A DNA stretch of 64,000 nucleotides from Delphinus delphis (Eukaryota > Chordata > Mammalia > Artiodactyla > Delphinidae), in NCBI RefSeq assembly GCF_949987515.2, contig NC_082689.1, positions 101,222,957-101,286,956 on the forward strand, given 5' to 3'. The notes under the pieces are model-generated. The model worked only from the letters and a program-made list of their open reading frames with translations. It had not been told where the DNA came from and did not search any database. The position numbers and the translations under genes were made by a program. This document shows positions 11,370 through 23,192 of this stretch, one piece after another; within the stretch, counting starts at the first letter, position 1; each line of letters starts with the position of its first letter.

Positions 11370-11640
11370 GACCTTTCATATTGTCATGCAGGGTACAGCT
11401 CAGATACCTTCTATCATATGCTTTCCCTTGATCATCCACATCTAACCGCCTTAAGTATTGTGCAAATTTATGTGATAGTATTTCTCATGGTATTTTGTTA
11501 TTTAAGTGTGACTGATACCACAGATAGATATCAGCATCCCTCTGTGAACCCCAATAAACTGTGAGATCCTTCAGGGTAAAGGCCTTTTACATGTACATCC
11601 CCAGTCTACAACTGTGTGTCTGCACAAAATGATCAAAAAA
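11370..11640 (+). mobile_element. L2 3' fragment
   Basis: AAACTGTGAGATCCTTCAGG at 11557 followed by TACATCCCCAGTCTACAAC matches the order of blocks at the L2 3' end. The upstream half is weaker. Confidence 0.55.
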
Positions 11641-13689
11641 GATGGAAAAATTGAATAGACTTGCATGAGTTAGATATTTAGAAATCAAAACATATGCTCT
11701 ATGAATCTGAAACATATACAACTCTTGTCATTATGCTATGTTTCTAGGAGGTCTATGAATTAGTACCCGATATGTGAAAATAGTTTGTCTCTGGCAAGAA
11801 TTTGATTATATGATACCTTCTGCTTTAAACTGATTACTCATTGGCAGAAATGATTGGCCAAAATTTTCACAAATTCCCAACAAGTGTCAAGAACCAAATA
11901 ATCAGTGGAGAACTATATGGTACACACATTTTTTTTTAAGGAAAATCTTCAAAGCATGAGAAGATGAAGTATATATTTTTCAGGGAGTTGTGAAAAGGAG
12001 TATGGCTTCTAAACTATTTTGTTTATGAAATAATCAAAAATACCTTTCTGATGTGAGTTGTGTTGGAATTGTAAAGTATTTCAAATATGAGGCAAAGTGT
12101 TCATATAAAGAATTAAAGAGGATGGGTCTGAAATGCCATATAGTTCTGCATTTTTAGTGGTTCCTAATCAGTGCATTCACTTTGATTTTACATCTATAAT
12201 TTCGTTTCTTTCTACCAAACTCCAATTTCCAGAACGATGAGAACAACCTTGGTGGTGCTTTCTACTTTTCAGCTCTCATGATAACAATGCAAAGTATTCC
12301 TCTAAATGTTCTATAGTTGAACACTTATCTAGGCTGGTAATTCAGTAGTCATAAAACTATCCTGAAAGTTGAAAAAATTCGCTAATTCTAGTCTAATACC
12401 TTGAGAGTTATATAGGATAAATAACTTAAACAGTTTCATTTGGGCCCTACACCAGAACTATAGATTCTACAAAGGAGTAATGACAAGATCACTGGTCCAA
12501 ACAGCTCTAAATCCACTTCCCCTTAAAACAGTTTTAAATCTCTTTAAACTAATCAGCCAGTAACTCAAATGAATTCTAAATATTGTAAACATGAATAAGC
12601 CAACAAATTATTAATGGAATTGTTTACCATTTACTAAATTTGCACTATAAAATAATGTATAATAAAATTTGTACAAAGGAAAGTACTCCGATTTTATCAT
12701 CTTTAGGTTCTTTGCTCTAAATTAATTGATAGGTGCAAACCTGAAGGTGAAACAAAGGAATCAAAGGTTTTTACTTAATTAGATGATTTGTCCTGAAATT
12801 TTCCTATTATTTCTGAATGTATATATTTTTCTGGTGCTAAGAGGTTGGATCCACAAAGATTGGAGCAAGCCAACTGAATATATTTTGAGATATTTTGTAA
12901 ATATCTAAGTATTTTAACCATTTAATTGACTATATGTATGTATGTGTTTGGAATCGATTGTAATGGCAGTAATTGTGGGATATAATAAAGATTAAAAATA
13001 ATGACAATAGGAGATAGTCATCTCTATTTAAGGTTGACTTAATTGAGAAAATTTCTAAGAAGATATTAATCAACCAAAAATCATTTCAAGAAAAATAAAA
13101 TTAAATAAAAAGATTTTAAGATCACTTTAGTTATTACCATAAAAGTAAGTAAACTTCAGACCTTATCTTTTAGCATAGATGTCAGTCTTAGTTCAAGTTG
13201 AATATGCTATTAATATTTAGTATCTAGTAACAATAAAAGACACAGCAAGAAATTCATAATTTCAGTTTGATTAAGTAAAAGTCGCTAGAATCACTACTTT
13301 AATTAAGAAATCCAGATGGCTCCAGATTTCAGGCATTACAACATGCTGCCACCTTGAGAGGTGTCATCTTGGGTAGGTTTCCTCTTTTAAAATTATCACA
13401 GCTGTTCTCTAATAGAGAAAAACACCCATGGAACACAACTAATGACTTATGGGATATTCAGTTTCTGATCGGACAGTCTATTTAGTTCCAGAGCATGGTC
13501 TTAATATTATTATCTAGTATGTGATTTAATTATTCAGAAACAATGATTTCTGATAACCTGAACCTCATAGCTTATTGACCTATTTTTTCAAGAGCATTTC
13601 AACACTACACAGACTTGTCCTCTTGAAACAATAACAATAGTTCTACAAAGACAATGATTAATTTTCTCATTTTGGGGAGAGAAAAGTGG
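11641..13689. other. Unassigned AT-rich sequence, about 2 kb
   Basis: I recognise no repeat, coding exon or RNA gene. Frames are short. This is one of the longer blocks in the window that looks like unique DNA. Confidence 0.4.
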
Positions 13690-13775
13690 GGAGGCAAGAC
13701 AGGGATATGGGATTGAGATACATATTACTATGTATAAAATAGATAAGGATAAGCAACAGGGATATCCACCTACTG
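13690..13775 (+). mobile_element. L1 3' region fragment
   Basis: GATACATATTACTATGTATA then AAAATAGATAAGGATAAGCA is L1 3' sequence on the plus strand. It breaks off where the GC-rich block at 13776 begins. Confidence 0.6.
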
Positions 13776-14148
13776 TAGGTGCACTGGTAGGTGGGGCTGG
13801 ACACTGGCCCAGCTGGCTGTGAGCCTGTGGTATGTGCGGTAGCTGTGGGCCCACTGAAGGGCAGAATTGGCTTCGCGTGCAATTAGTTGTGCAGCCCGGG
13901 AATTCTGCAGGCCTGCTGGTGACCGGGGTGGATTCACACGCAGCTGTTTGTGCAGCTCAGGTGGGCATGGCTCAAGTGCCAGCCTGTTGGACAGTGGGGC
14001 TGGGTCCCTGCACACCTGTCTGCTCAGCTGTGGGAGGGTATAGGGCTGCTTCTGGCCTCCCAGAGGATAAGCCGGAAGGAGGATTCCAAAGTGCTTGCCA
14101 AGGCTCATGTTATTCCAGTAGAATGAGTTCCCCCAAATGGCTACTGCC
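13776..14148 (-). mobile_element. Inverted GC-rich block, probable L1 5'UTR fragment
   Basis: This block is much richer in G+C and CpG than its surroundings and has repeated GGTGGGGCTGG-type motifs. Its right end, CCCCCAAATGGCTACTGCC, is like the L1 5'UTR of cetartiodactyls read backwards. Open frames on both strands (127 and 117 codons) reflect base composition. If correct, it is an L1 promoter piece lying opposite to the L1 3' end beside it. Confidence 0.5.
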
Positions 14149-14563
14149 CTCAACGTTCATAGCAACACTATTTACAATAGCCTAGACATGGAAGCAACCC
14201 TACTGCCCAACCACAGATGAATGGGTAAAGAAGATGTGGTATATATATACAATGGAATACTACTCAGCCATAAAAATGAATGGAACCTTATTTGTGACAA
14301 CATTGATGGACCTAAAGGGTATTATGCTAAGTGAAATAAGTCAGAAAGGGAAAGAAAAATACTGTATGATTTCACTTGTATCTTAAGATTAAAAAAAAAA
14401 ATCTTAAAACCAAATCAATAAACAAACATAACCCCACAGAAACAGAGTCATAGATACAGAGAACACACAGGTGGTTGCCAGAGAGGAGGGAGCCAGGGAG
14501 AGGAGAGAAATAGGTGAGGGGGATTAAGAGGTGTACACTACCAGGTGAACAATAAATGAGTCA
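14149..14563 (+). mobile_element. L1 3' end, left part (split by a younger L1)
   Basis: It runs from TTCATAGCAACACTATTTAC through ATGGAATACTACTCAGCCAT to GTGTACACTACCAGGTGAAC. These are the ORF2 end and 3'UTR of cetartiodactyl L1 on the plus strand. It continues after the insertion at 14747. Confidence 0.85.
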
Positions 14564-14733
14564 GTGCTTTGTGACCACCTGGAGGGGTGGGATAGGGAGG
14601 GTGGAAGGGAGATGCAAGAGGGAGGGGATATGGGAATGTATGTATAAGTAGAGCTGATTCACTTTGTTATAAAGCAGAAACTAACACCATTGTAAAGCAA
14701 TTATACTCCAATAAAGATGTTGAAAAATAAATA
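14564..14733 (+). mobile_element. Young 5'-truncated L1 inserted in L1
   Basis: About 170 bp from GTGCTTTGTGACCACCTGGA to the terminal TCCAATAAAGATG and an A-rich tail. The 13-bp AATAAATGAGTCA is present at 14551-14563 and 14734-14746 without mismatch, a target-site duplication. Confidence 0.85.
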
Positions 14734-14746
14734 AATAAATGAGTCA

Positions 14747-14945
14747 TGAGTAAGAAATTTACAGTGTGGGGAATATAGTCAATAACTATGTACTATCTTT
14801 GTATGGTGTTATATTATAACTAGGCTTATCGTGGTGAACATTTCCAAACATACTAGAAATATTAACTCACTATGTTGTGTAACAGGAACTAACACAGTGT
14901 TTTAGGTCAATTATACGTCAGAAATAAACACGCAAATAAATAAAC
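14747..14945 (+). mobile_element. L1 3' end, right part
   Basis: TGTGGGGAATATAGTCAATA and ACTAGGCTTATCGTGGTGAA are the 3'UTR of the older L1, ending in AAATAAACACGCAAATAAAT. It is the continuation of 14149-14563. Confidence 0.75.
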
Positions 14946-15345
14946 TCATAGGAAAAGAGATAAGATTTGTGGTTACCAGAAGAGGGGGTAGGGGAAGGGG
15001 AATTGGATGAGCGCAGTCAAAAGGTATAAACTTCCAGTTGGAAGATAAATAAGTACTAGGGATGTAATACTCAGGATGTAATGTACAACATGAAAAATAT
15101 AATTAACAATGTTGTATGTTATTTATGAAAGTTGTTAAGATAATAAATTCTGAGTTCTCATCACAAGGAAAAACATTTTTTTCTATTCTTCAATTCTCTA
15201 TATGAGATGATGGACATTCACTAAACGTATTGTGATAACCATTTCATGTTGTATGTAAGTCAAATTATTATGCTGTACACTTCAAACATATACAGTGCTG
15301 TGTCAATTCTATCTCAATAAAACTGGAAGAAAAAAGGGAAAAAAT
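14946..15345 (+). mobile_element. Second old L1 3' end
   Basis: GATTTGTGGTTACCAGAAGA, ATTGTGATAACCATTTCATG and TCAATTCTATCTCAATAAAA form another L1M 3' end, separate from its left neighbour and in the same direction. Confidence 0.8.
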
Positions 15346-16900
15346 TATAAGGTGGTGACAAAGACATCACTGAATACTGAATGAATACCACATATATTTA
15401 TAAATATCAATGTTTTTTAAAAGTATTAAAACATATTGTTACATCTTGATTTCTCTGTTGTTTTTTTCATATCATCAATTACACAGGTAATGTTTCTTAG
15501 TGATATGCAAGAATTTTACTTCATACAATATTATATTATTACTCTGTTTTAATTTTTTAATTAAACTTTAGAATTTAGCTCTGTGCACTGAATTTTATAG
15601 CACTGTATTGAATCAATGAGTTTCGATACCCTTTTAAAAGCACCTATACATTCTCAGAGTATGTGATGAATAGAACACGTAGCATGATTCTGTACTAATA
15701 GTTGTTTTCAATAAATAAGCATGTTTTGACTATAAACTTGTGTTTTCATACTCTAAACAAATAAAACAATGCAATATAAATTATATAACATTTAAAAAAA
15801 TGCAATTTGTGTCAGGATGAAAGAAATATAATAAATAATAATAAATAAATAATAAATATAACTTGCATAACATATCGAAAGGAAAAAATCCAGCAGATTT
15901 TATTGGAGTGAAATGATGCAAGTTTTAAATTGGGACAGCAGGAATGAAACGTGAATAGGTTAAGATGTTTCATCACCTTACAATGGTAAAAAAACCAAAT
16001 ACCTTTGGAATGAAATACCAAGGAAGGCTTTCCTTGTGATTTACACCATTCTATTTTTCTTTCCCTTGTTTTCTGGGTGTGATCACTGGAATCACAACGT
16101 GAATTTCAACAGATGTAAAAACAGTATCAACCTGTCAAATAATGCTTGGAGGAAACCTGCTTTGGCAATCGACCTTATAGAGAAAGTTTTGAGGTTTTCA
16201 ATGAACTTAAGATCAGTCTGAACAAATAATAACATCATATCATAGCTTTTAAATGGCTAGCAATCCCTTTAGCTGAATTAAGGGAACTAGAGCTCTATGG
16301 GATTCACATTAATTGAAATTTTCTGTTCAGTAGCAGATGTAATGTATTAAGAGAAGACCTGGAAAAGAAGACTATATTCACAAATCCAGAGGAAGGTGTT
16401 CATGATGATGAGGGTTCTAGTCATCATATCAGGGAACACACAAAGAAAAAAGTAAAACTTAAGAGATTGTGATATCTAGCTTGAAAAGAACCATCTTCTA
16501 ATATCTGAATGGCTGCCAGTGTTTTTGTGCAGTTTTGTTTCTAAAATAAGAACTTCAAAAGTTGGATGGAAGTAATCGTTGTCAGCTCACAATATATATG
16601 TGTGGTAGATTCCATTTTTGTTCCAATTCTTCATTCCACAATATATCCACACCCTTATCATGTGACTTGACAGTTTCTGTCACCAGAGGCAGAATATATT
16701 TCCCTGCCCTATTGATTTTGATCTTGTCTGGACAATGGAATTTGGGTGACTATGACACTTAGGCAGTTGAGAGCCTAGGAACAGAAAGTTCCCCAGATGG
16801 ACAAGATTGTTGAGGGATCTCGGAGTGCACGCTGGGGGGCTTACCAAAGTGCTGGCAGAAGTGTCGTGATGTCCCAAATTCTACTTTTCTCCTTCCCCAA
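15346..16900. other. Mostly unassigned DNA; possible old repeat at 16560-16790
   Basis: An (AATA)n tract lies at about 15826-15862. The stretch 16560-16790 has the feel of an old medium-reiteration repeat but I cannot name it. Nothing else is recognised. Confidence 0.35.
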
Positions 16901-17210
16901 AATATTTTCTCAGAGCAGGAGGTCTGGACCAGTGTGGGTAGAAGGAGAGGGGTATGTCCTCAGGGCAAAGGTGGCCTTGGCCGCTGCTAGGGCAGCTTCC
17001 CTTCCATCTTCCACCCCTACTCTGGAACTCCAACTACCTAGGCAGCAGTGAGAGTATAATCCGGGCACAGCCCTATGGTGGGGGATCCCAATCCAGCCTC
17101 CATAGAAGTCCTCCATCCCTCTACTGTCCCAGAGGAGTCTGGCGTGGAGAAAAACCTCAGAGCACCCGATCAAGCTGAGGGGCCCTACAGGACTGACTGC
17201 CCACAAGTCA
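16901..17210 (-). mobile_element. ERV1-like leader sequence downstream of the primer-binding site
   Basis: On the minus strand this GC-rich stretch follows the primer-binding site, where a class I retrovirus has its packaging leader. Frames are open by composition on both strands (106 and 84 codons) but show no gag motif. The retroviral sequence cannot be followed below about 16900, so the provirus is cut off there. Description only; the element is a non-functional fossil. Confidence 0.45.
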
Positions 17211-17229
17211 ATCTTGGATGAGCCCCCCA
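17211..17229 (-). other. Retroviral primer-binding site, tRNA-Pro type
   Basis: Minus-strand TGGGGGGCTCATCCAAGAT differs from the tRNA-Pro site of gammaretroviruses by one extra G and a few substitutions. It lies five bases past the LTR terminus CAACA, as expected. Confidence 0.75.
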
Positions 17230-17234
17230 AATTT

Positions 17235-17687
17235 TGTTGTCGAAACTCGATACCTGATCACCAGTGCAGAATAGAAATGTGGAGATGGAGTTTTGGGTGA
17301 AGTAGAAAAGAGTACCTTTTATTCCTTTGCCAGGAAAAGGGGGCCACAGTAGGCTAATGCCCTCAACACTGTGCATCCCACCCTGGAGAGGGTAGTGAGG
17401 CATCTTATAGTGTTCAAGGAGCAGGGTGTGATCAGCTTGTGGACATTCTTCTGATTGGTTGGCACCAAGGTGAAGTTTCAAGCATCATCAACCTTCTGGT
17501 TTCAACCAGTCTAGGGTCTATGTGCTTGTGGTCAGCAGTTTTCATCTGATGGGGATCTACTTCCTGTAAAACAACTTGGGAATGTGAGTCAGGCCTTTAT
17601 CTATACCTTTCAGGGAACCGTGAGTTCGGTGGTTCTGCTATGTGACGTATTTATAGTCTAAAGTGTTACCAGTTCCCCAGCCCAACA
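17235..17687 (-). mobile_element. Class I endogenous retrovirus LTR, minus strand
   Basis: Read on the minus strand the LTR may begin TGTTGGGCTGGGG at 17687 and end CGACAACA at 17235 (about 453 bp). A CTATAAG box is at 17404-17410 and AATAAA at 17318-17323. Their spacing of about 80 bp leaves room for a short R region, followed by U5 and the primer-binding site. Related sequences occur in cattle and other cetartiodactyls. The upstream edge is uncertain. No second LTR was seen. Confidence 0.75.
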
Positions 17688-18244
17688 GCTATTCTTTGTT
17701 TCTCTATCTTCACATTTCCCAATTATTAACTCTTGAGTCAGCTTTTTACTTCAAAAGACAAGGACACACGATTTCAACACCAGAACTTTGCTCTTAACCA
17801 ACAAGTTCTACTGCTTCCATAGATGAGATTTGAGAATATTGTACACTCTTTTACTCTCTAATAGTCTCAAGGCATATGCCTTGTCAATTAATTACAATAA
17901 AACTGAAATCCATTACTAGGTTTAAAGGGTAAGATTGTCAAGAATGGAGTAAAACTCAAGGATAATCTTGAGGATAGGACAAGTGTGCTTTCGTGTCCAT
18001 TAGTTACATTTTCCAAACTGCAAACAATTAATTATCCACTTAAGGTCATGAAATAAGTAATAATGTCATTTTTTGGTGGGGATTAACAGCAACAACAAAA
18101 GCATGCATGTATTTTCAAGATAATATTTTCTTGCCAATGTTGGGATTTAGTTTGTGTCTATGGTATATGTTGACTTTAACAAGACTATCCTCATATTATT
18201 TATTTCAATGAGCTAACGGTGCACTGTCATTTTGAGTGATTTTT
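17688..18244. other. Unassigned sequence
   Basis: No repeat, exon or RNA recognised between the retroviral LTR and the L1 3' end. Confidence 0.4.
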
Positions 18245-18324
18245 TAAAATTAATTTTATTAAAGTATAGTTGATTTACAATGTTGTGTTAATTTCTGCAC
18301 AGCAAAGTGATTCAATTATACATA

Positions 18325-18381
<57 letters not shown>

Positions 18382-18770
18382 TTTTCCATTATGGTTTATC
18401 ACAGGATATTGAATATAGAGTTCCCTGTTCTCTACAGTAGAATCTTGTTGTTTACCCATTCTCTATATAATAGCTTTCACCTTCTAATCCCAAACTTTCA
18501 GTCCATCCCTCTCCCATCCTCCCTCCCCCTTGGAAACCACAGGTCTGTTTTCTATATCAGTGAATCTGTTTCTGTTTCATAGATAAGTTTATTTGTGCCA
18601 TATTTTAAGTTCCACATATAAGTGATATCATATGGTATTTGTCTTTCTTTTTCTGACTTATTTCACTTAGTATGATGATCCATGTTGCTGCAAATGGTAT
18701 TATTTCATTCTTTTTTATGGCTGAGAAGTAGTCTATTGTATATATATACCACATCTTCTTTATCCATTCT
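18245..18770 (-). mobile_element. L1 3' end, minus strand
   Basis: AGTATAGTTGATTTACAATG, the AT repeat, GGAAACCACAGGTCTGTTTT and TTTTTATGGCTGAGAAGTAG are the standard reversed L1 3'UTR and ORF2 end. A 73-codon minus frame (18605-18826) reads the ORF2 C-terminus (NEIIPFAATWIIILSEISQK). Confidence 0.9.
18318..18380. repeat. (TA)n microsatellite in L1 3'UTR
   Basis: About 60 bp of almost pure TA, expanded from the short AT stretch normal at this point of the L1 3'UTR. Very likely variable in length. Confidence 0.95.
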
Positions 18771-18854
18771 TGAGCTATTTTTACAAGATAAATACATTTA
18801 ATGATAATAATTTTTATGTAAACCAATACAGTAAATATTGAAAATAAATTATGT

Positions 18855-19025
18855 CATTTGATCTTCACAAAAATCTTATGAGGAAAACATTAATCCTTAC
18901 TATAATGAGGGAATAGAACTTAGAGAAATTAGGTAACTTATTCCAGATAAAACAACATATAGGTGTCAGCCAGGTAGTATTCTAGCCAAGTGTATCACCT
19001 GTTTCTTAACCAATGCTATCTCTGC
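18855..19025 (-). mobile_element. MIR, minus strand
   Basis: AATCTTATGAGGAAAACATT, AGAAATTAGGTAACTTATTC and the degraded right side follow the reversed MIR core and its 3' region. Confidence 0.7.
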
Positions 19026-20404
19026 CAATAATACAAACTACTGCAGTTTATAACATGAGGAAAGAGCATTTGCTTGAGATCCTGTGCCAATGCTATCCAT
19101 GTAAGTAGTGCCTAAGAGTGGCCTTCAAAAAATATATAATATGTATTTTGTCTTTTAGCATTGTCTTGTGCAGCAAGGTGGAATTGCAAAAAACTTGAAA
19201 TTTCCACCAGATATTCTTATGTATCTGAAAGTGACATTCATAAAATTAGTGAATTTTTAGCTCATCAACAAATAAAATTATTTTTATTTAGAATCAGAAT
19301 AAATAACACTAATAAATATGACCTTACTATTATGTTTTTCAGTATTTGAATGAGAAAAAAACAAGGATTTCTTAGCTGGTAGTTTCTATCCCACAAACAT
19401 CAAAAAAAGAAATATAGTCTAATGAACGAACGAAGAAAAATCTTGCAGATATTGTTTGGTTAGAACCTTTCACATGTAGTTGCAGACTTCTTATATGCCT
19501 GTAATTCTTTACCAGAAGAAAGAGAAAGAAAGAAAGAAAGAAAGAAAGAGAAAAAGAAAAAGAAAGAAAAGGTCACAAAAGGAAAGTGTAGACTTTGATT
19601 GAATTGGCTCCCTGGGAAGCTGATCTAAGGTAGGCACATATATCAGCTTCACGTGAAGGCAGTACTCAGATCAACTCTGTGGAGAGCCCCAGGAAAGGCA
19701 AGAGAGGGGAGTGAGGCAATTTACTAACCCCGAAACAGAAGGCACAGTGATGGTTTTGTGGATATTTATAGAAAGAAGACAAGAGTCACCACATAGAACC
19801 TTGTTCCTTCATCAAAAAGACCGTATTTTTTTCTCAAAACTGAGATTCCAATTGGGACTTGCCCACCTGAAATCCAGGAGGTAGACAAGCATATTTTCAG
19901 TTCTTCCTGAACTAACCTACTCTATCTATCATCACCTTCGGTCTCACCCAGGACATTTATGTCATCTGCTGAAGCATCTGTCCTCAAACCTGTCCTCTTC
20001 CTCCCACTTCCCAGGAAATCTCCATTTGTGAGTTTTCTTTTTAATTCTCTAGCTTTCCTATAATGATTTTGGTTTTTAAAAATGCTTACTTATGGGGGAG
20101 GTGGGAGGAGAGAGCATACCAAATCCTCAGAGACTGAACTGCCCTTGAAGACAGTGGACATTTGATCTAAATCATCAAAAGTCAAAGTTGTATTTGAAAA
20201 GTCCAAAAAGAACTCTATGCTCAAACTCATCAAAAAGCAGTATTAAAGCTCATTTAAAAGCAGTTTTCAAATTAAACATTTAAGAATTCAAGCTCTGAAA
20301 TTATATGAAAACAACTACAAGCTTCTCCCACATGGAGAAGGGATGGGCTTGAGTTACGTCTCACAAGGGCAGATCTGAGGGCAGTCTTTTGTTTTGTTTT
20401 GGTT
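19026..20404. other. Unassigned sequence with a GAAA microsatellite
   Basis: Nothing recognised except the purine tract at 19511-19571. Confidence 0.4.
19511..19571. repeat. (GAAA)n purine tract
   Basis: About 60 purines on one strand, mainly GAAA units with some GAAAAA. It is not preceded by a recognisable SINE. Confidence 0.95.
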
Positions 20405-20842
20405 TTGGTTTTGGTTTATTATTGAAGTTTAACTGATGTACAATGATATGTTACAGGTGTACAGTATGGTGATTCACAATTTTAATACTTGATTCATTTA
20501 CAAGTATTATAAAATATTGGCGCTATTCCCTGTGTAGTACAATATATCCTTGTAGCTTATATTATACATAGTAGCTTGTACCTCTTAATTCCCTGCCCCT
20601 CTGTTGCCCTAATCCCCTTCCCTCTTCCCACTGGTAACCACCAGTTTGTTCTCTGAATTGGTGAGTCTGCTTTTTTTTTTTTGCTATATGCACTAGCTTG
20701 TTGTATTTTTTAGATTCCAGATATGTGATATCGGACAGTATTTGTCTTTCTCTGTCTGACTTATTTCACTCAGCATAATACTTTGCAAGATCATCCATGT
20801 TGTTGCAAATGTCAAAAAAAGAATAAAATTTTGCCATTTGAG
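20405..20842 (-). mobile_element. L1 3' end, older, minus strand
   Basis: TATTGAAGTTTAACTGATGT, TACAGGTGTACAGTATGGTG, CCACTGGTAACCACCAGTTT and TCTGACTTATTTCACTCAGC are the reversed L1 3'UTR. A GGTTTT-rich run lies at its left edge. Confidence 0.88.
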
Positions 20843-23097
20843 GGCAGTTCTGAGAGCCAAAGGAGATGAGAAAGCTTAGGTCGAGCGAAGGTGACCTGGG
20901 AGACTGGAGGTATTCAAACTCAGGCTGCGTGACCACCTGACATTGATCTTGTAAAAAGATGTCAGCTTTCAGAAGCAGGTTGCCTTGGATGACCTTAAGA
21001 TTTATGTCATCTGTCTGTATGCAAACAGTTACATTTAAATATATTCAATTAGAAAAGTATATACGCCTTTGGAAAATTACAAAAAGAAATAAGTGTTTAG
21101 GAATGCTTGGATACATGCCTTTTTGGTCTACTAAAATCCAAGTTTTATTTACCAATCAGACCTCCCCTGGCCTTTCATCATAATTTATAGAATCACACAA
21201 CAAATATTCATTCATGGAGGACATGAAGACAGCCAGCATGAGTGAGGTGCTATCTCTGCAGGCTGGTGACCAACAAAATATGAGACCCTGACCCGAGACG
21301 GCAAATTCAACAGGAAGGATGGAGATTCATGCCCTGAAGTGTGACTGGTAATGAACATATAATCAGCCACTTAGTTACAATAGGGAGAAGGGCACGAGCA
21401 CCAAAGACCCAGATCCTAAGAATGTGGAGCCTTAGAAATCTTTGAAAATATTATGAAGGCTGTAGTTAACATGGATTCGGAAATCTGAATGCAATATTTT
21501 GAAATAAGGCTAAAGCAACTAGGAGTCCAGGCTTGGTGAAAGCATCAGATGCCCATAGAGTCACCAAAAGTCTGGAACAAAAAGGGATAAATAACAAGTT
21601 GTGGCTTTAGATGCTGAATTTTGATGCCGAAGGTTTATATTCCCTGTGTTGTGTTGGGGGTCATTGGTTTTGATGTAGGCAGGAAGAAGCAGAGCCCTGC
21701 CCAGATCGACAATGACCTCTGAAAGTTTCTTATTTAAACACACCCTCAAGTGTATACTCCCTCTCCCACACTGTACTTTGGACTACTTTTCCTCTCTCTG
21801 TTGCAGCCAAAGTAAATACTATAGTAAAAGTCCATATGATCATTCCCAAACTGATAAGAAGAAAGGAGCCTATTTCCTTTTTACAGTATTTTCTAAGCAC
21901 TTGTAGTCAATGAGGGGGAAATTTTAAAAACAGCATCACTATTTATTTATGGCATTTTGTTATTGAGTTGTTAAGAGTTCTGCTTGCTTTTCCCTCAACA
22001 CTCTCCTTGTTTGTCAATTTGTTCTTGGTCTTCTGCAGCTAAACTTTAACTCTTTAGCCATAGAGTACCTGGTGTATTTTTTTCCTCTGCTAGCCTATTA
22101 TCTGTATACATGATGGCTTTAAATGCAAAGACCTGGACCAGGGAGACAGATGCCCTCTCCATATCTAGCAATTTGGACTTCAAGGAAAGCCTCTGATTGG
22201 TACACAGGATCATTCACAAAAGGACCCCTACCTTCCATGATTGCCCAAAATGAAGGAAACTGAACTTGAACATCGCCTTTATAAGGTACATTCATGTAAC
22301 TATCAAATCATGTGAAAATTACTTAACTAGATGCAGGTCAATCTCAAAAAGCTAAAAAAACCCCACTGTGTGTCCAAATCAGTTCACAGGACTTAACCTT
22401 CATGCTGCCTGCAAGATAAGTGCTGACCCACATACACCTGACGAAAACCACTGCCTAAAAATGAAGGTAAATTAAACACAAAAGAAAACACACACACGCA
22501 CACCTTTCTCGAAAAGTAAGCTTTCAACATAATCTTACTTTCTGGTGTATTCCCTCATGGTTTTTCAGAGAACATTTTAGAATGTCTTCCCCAGACTTAC
22601 TAATGACCTGTTAATGAAGTGACACAGACTGCACTTACATAAATTATGGAGTTGCTGAACCTAGCGTTAAAGTTTGGTACATTTCAAGGATATAAAATCA
22701 ATCATCCTGATATTAATAACTGTCACTTATATGCCCTTTACATCTGTGCTACTTCTTGGTCCCTCCATCTAGATGAGTGTCATAGGTGACTTTGGAAGCC
22801 TGGACATTCCCATACCCGATTAAACTATTTTCTCTGTGCCCTTTTCGAAATTCAGTTTTCTCTAGGGCAGTTATTTTTGGTTAAAAATGCCCAGGTGTGC
22901 AGATCACTGTGGTCAGTGAAAACCAAGAAGTAAGGAAAAAGGGGAGCTGCTCCTGAATAGGCTATAGCTTCTGAAAATGAAGATGGTAGCACCACTTGTC
23001 TGACAACCTAGAAAGACAGTCAAAGGCATTGCAGAACTTGTTAAAACCTGACTTGGCCATCTTAATCCTTCAGTTCCTCACAGACTCTGACTTTGGA
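20843..23097. other. Unassigned sequence, about 2.2 kb
   Basis: No recognised repeat, exon or RNA gene. Frames reach 74 codons (20959-21183) without motifs. Confidence 0.4.
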
Positions 23098-23192
23098 TTC
23101 TCTCTCTCTTTCTCTCTCTCTCTCTCTGTCTCTCCCTCTATCTCTCTGTCTCTGTCTCTGTCTCTTTCTCTCTTTCTCTCAGTCTCTCTCAC
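23098..23192. repeat. (TC)n pyrimidine tract
   Basis: About 95 bp of CT repeats broken by TG and A. It creates a Ser/Leu-rich open frame at 22996-23232 that is not a gene. Confidence 0.95.

Noticed and set aside
16797..17230. Overlapping GC-rich frames as a gag gene
   Set aside because: Open on both strands because of composition; no matrix or capsid motif seen.
18307..18582. 91-codon frame with alternating Ile/Tyr
   Set aside because: A (TA)n microsatellite in the L1 3'UTR read as protein.
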